A DNA stretch of 5,352 nt from Verrucomicrobiota bacterium (GTDB lineage: Bacteria > Verrucomicrobiota > Verrucomicrobiia > Limisphaerales > JAGWYX01). The position numbers were made by a program, and so were the translations under genes. Positions 5,325-5,352 of this stretch are shown here, piece after piece; positions within the stretch are counted from its first letter, which is position 1, and the number at the start of each line of letters is the position of its first letter. Location of the stretch: positions 1-5,352 of the forward strand of contig JAGWYX010000341.1 of the NCBI GenBank assembly GCA_018969165.1, given 5' to 3'. Below the pieces are notes generated by a model. That model did not search any database and was not told the origin of the DNA. It saw only the letters and a list, made by a program, of their open reading frames with translations.

Positions 5325-5352
5325 AGAAGAACCTCGAACAGATCTGGGATCA
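5280..5352 (+). pseudogene. Possible transposase-like fragment abutting the broken helicase (right edge)
   Basis: After the helicase-like part ends, the frame used by the fragment reads IKKCDMV and stops soon after; in the next frame, from an ATG at 5312, the sequence reads MYALKKNLEQIWD to the window edge. Taken together with a 2-base shift near 5313 these join as DMV-YALKKNLEQIWD, which faintly resembles the helical segment before the last catalytic region of ISL3/IS204-type transposases (LKE..-x-FW). The tandem TATGTATG at 5311-5318 is a likely site for a slip. The identity is speculative: the visible part is under 20 residues, no terminal inverted repeat is seen at 5280, and the ATG at 5312 could equally open an unrelated gene. 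Confidence 0.25.

Overview
The window is a GC-rich bacterial segment with three recognisable protein-coding regions, all on the + strand, separated by two long non-coding stretches. The host is most likely a member of the PVC group, perhaps Verrucomicrobiota (Opitutae-like), though Planctomycetota or Acidobacteriota are possible. This rests on gene content (a GH63/MGH1-like glucosidase, a fused YncE-propeller/phosphoesterase), the intergenic 9-bp CACGGAGGA-type tandem repeat, and a RAYT-type GGGGTCAG element end. It is inference, not a phylogenetic result.

Layout. Positions 2-895 hold the last third of a large glycoside hydrolase whose start lies left of the window. Positions 896-1293 are a spacer with one doubtful 105-codon ORF and a perfect 15-bp palindrome. 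Positions 1294-3888 encode a complete exported protein of 864 residues: signal peptide, seven-bladed-type YVTN/YncE propeller, then an alkaline phosphatase-like phosphoesterase domain. Just after it are a weak terminator-like hairpin and then (3979-4101) what looks like the end of a REP-associated (IS200/Y1) element with a 12-bp inverted repeat.

Positions about 4102-4980 form a gene-poor region of nearly 900 bases. It begins with a patch of lower GC and then carries several repeats: a 12-bp-period direct repeat, a 10-bp-arm hairpin, three perfect TCCTCCGTG units, and a 76-bp imperfect palindrome (4594-4669). This looks like an accumulation of small mobile or palindromic elements.

At 4995 starts the N-terminus of a phospholipase D-like/SNF2-type helicase of the kind found in restriction and defence islands. 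Family-like sequence stops after about 95 codons. A different sequence follows, with a stop at 5322 and an overlapping alternative frame that faintly resembles a transposase. The gene appears broken.

The glucosidase and the exported phosphoesterase are not obviously one pathway. The right third is best read as accessory DNA: repeat-rich, followed by a truncated defence-type gene. I did not find a clear, intact, undescribed system. The best leads are the composite repeat module at 4545-4669 and the broken helicase junction at 5280-5352.
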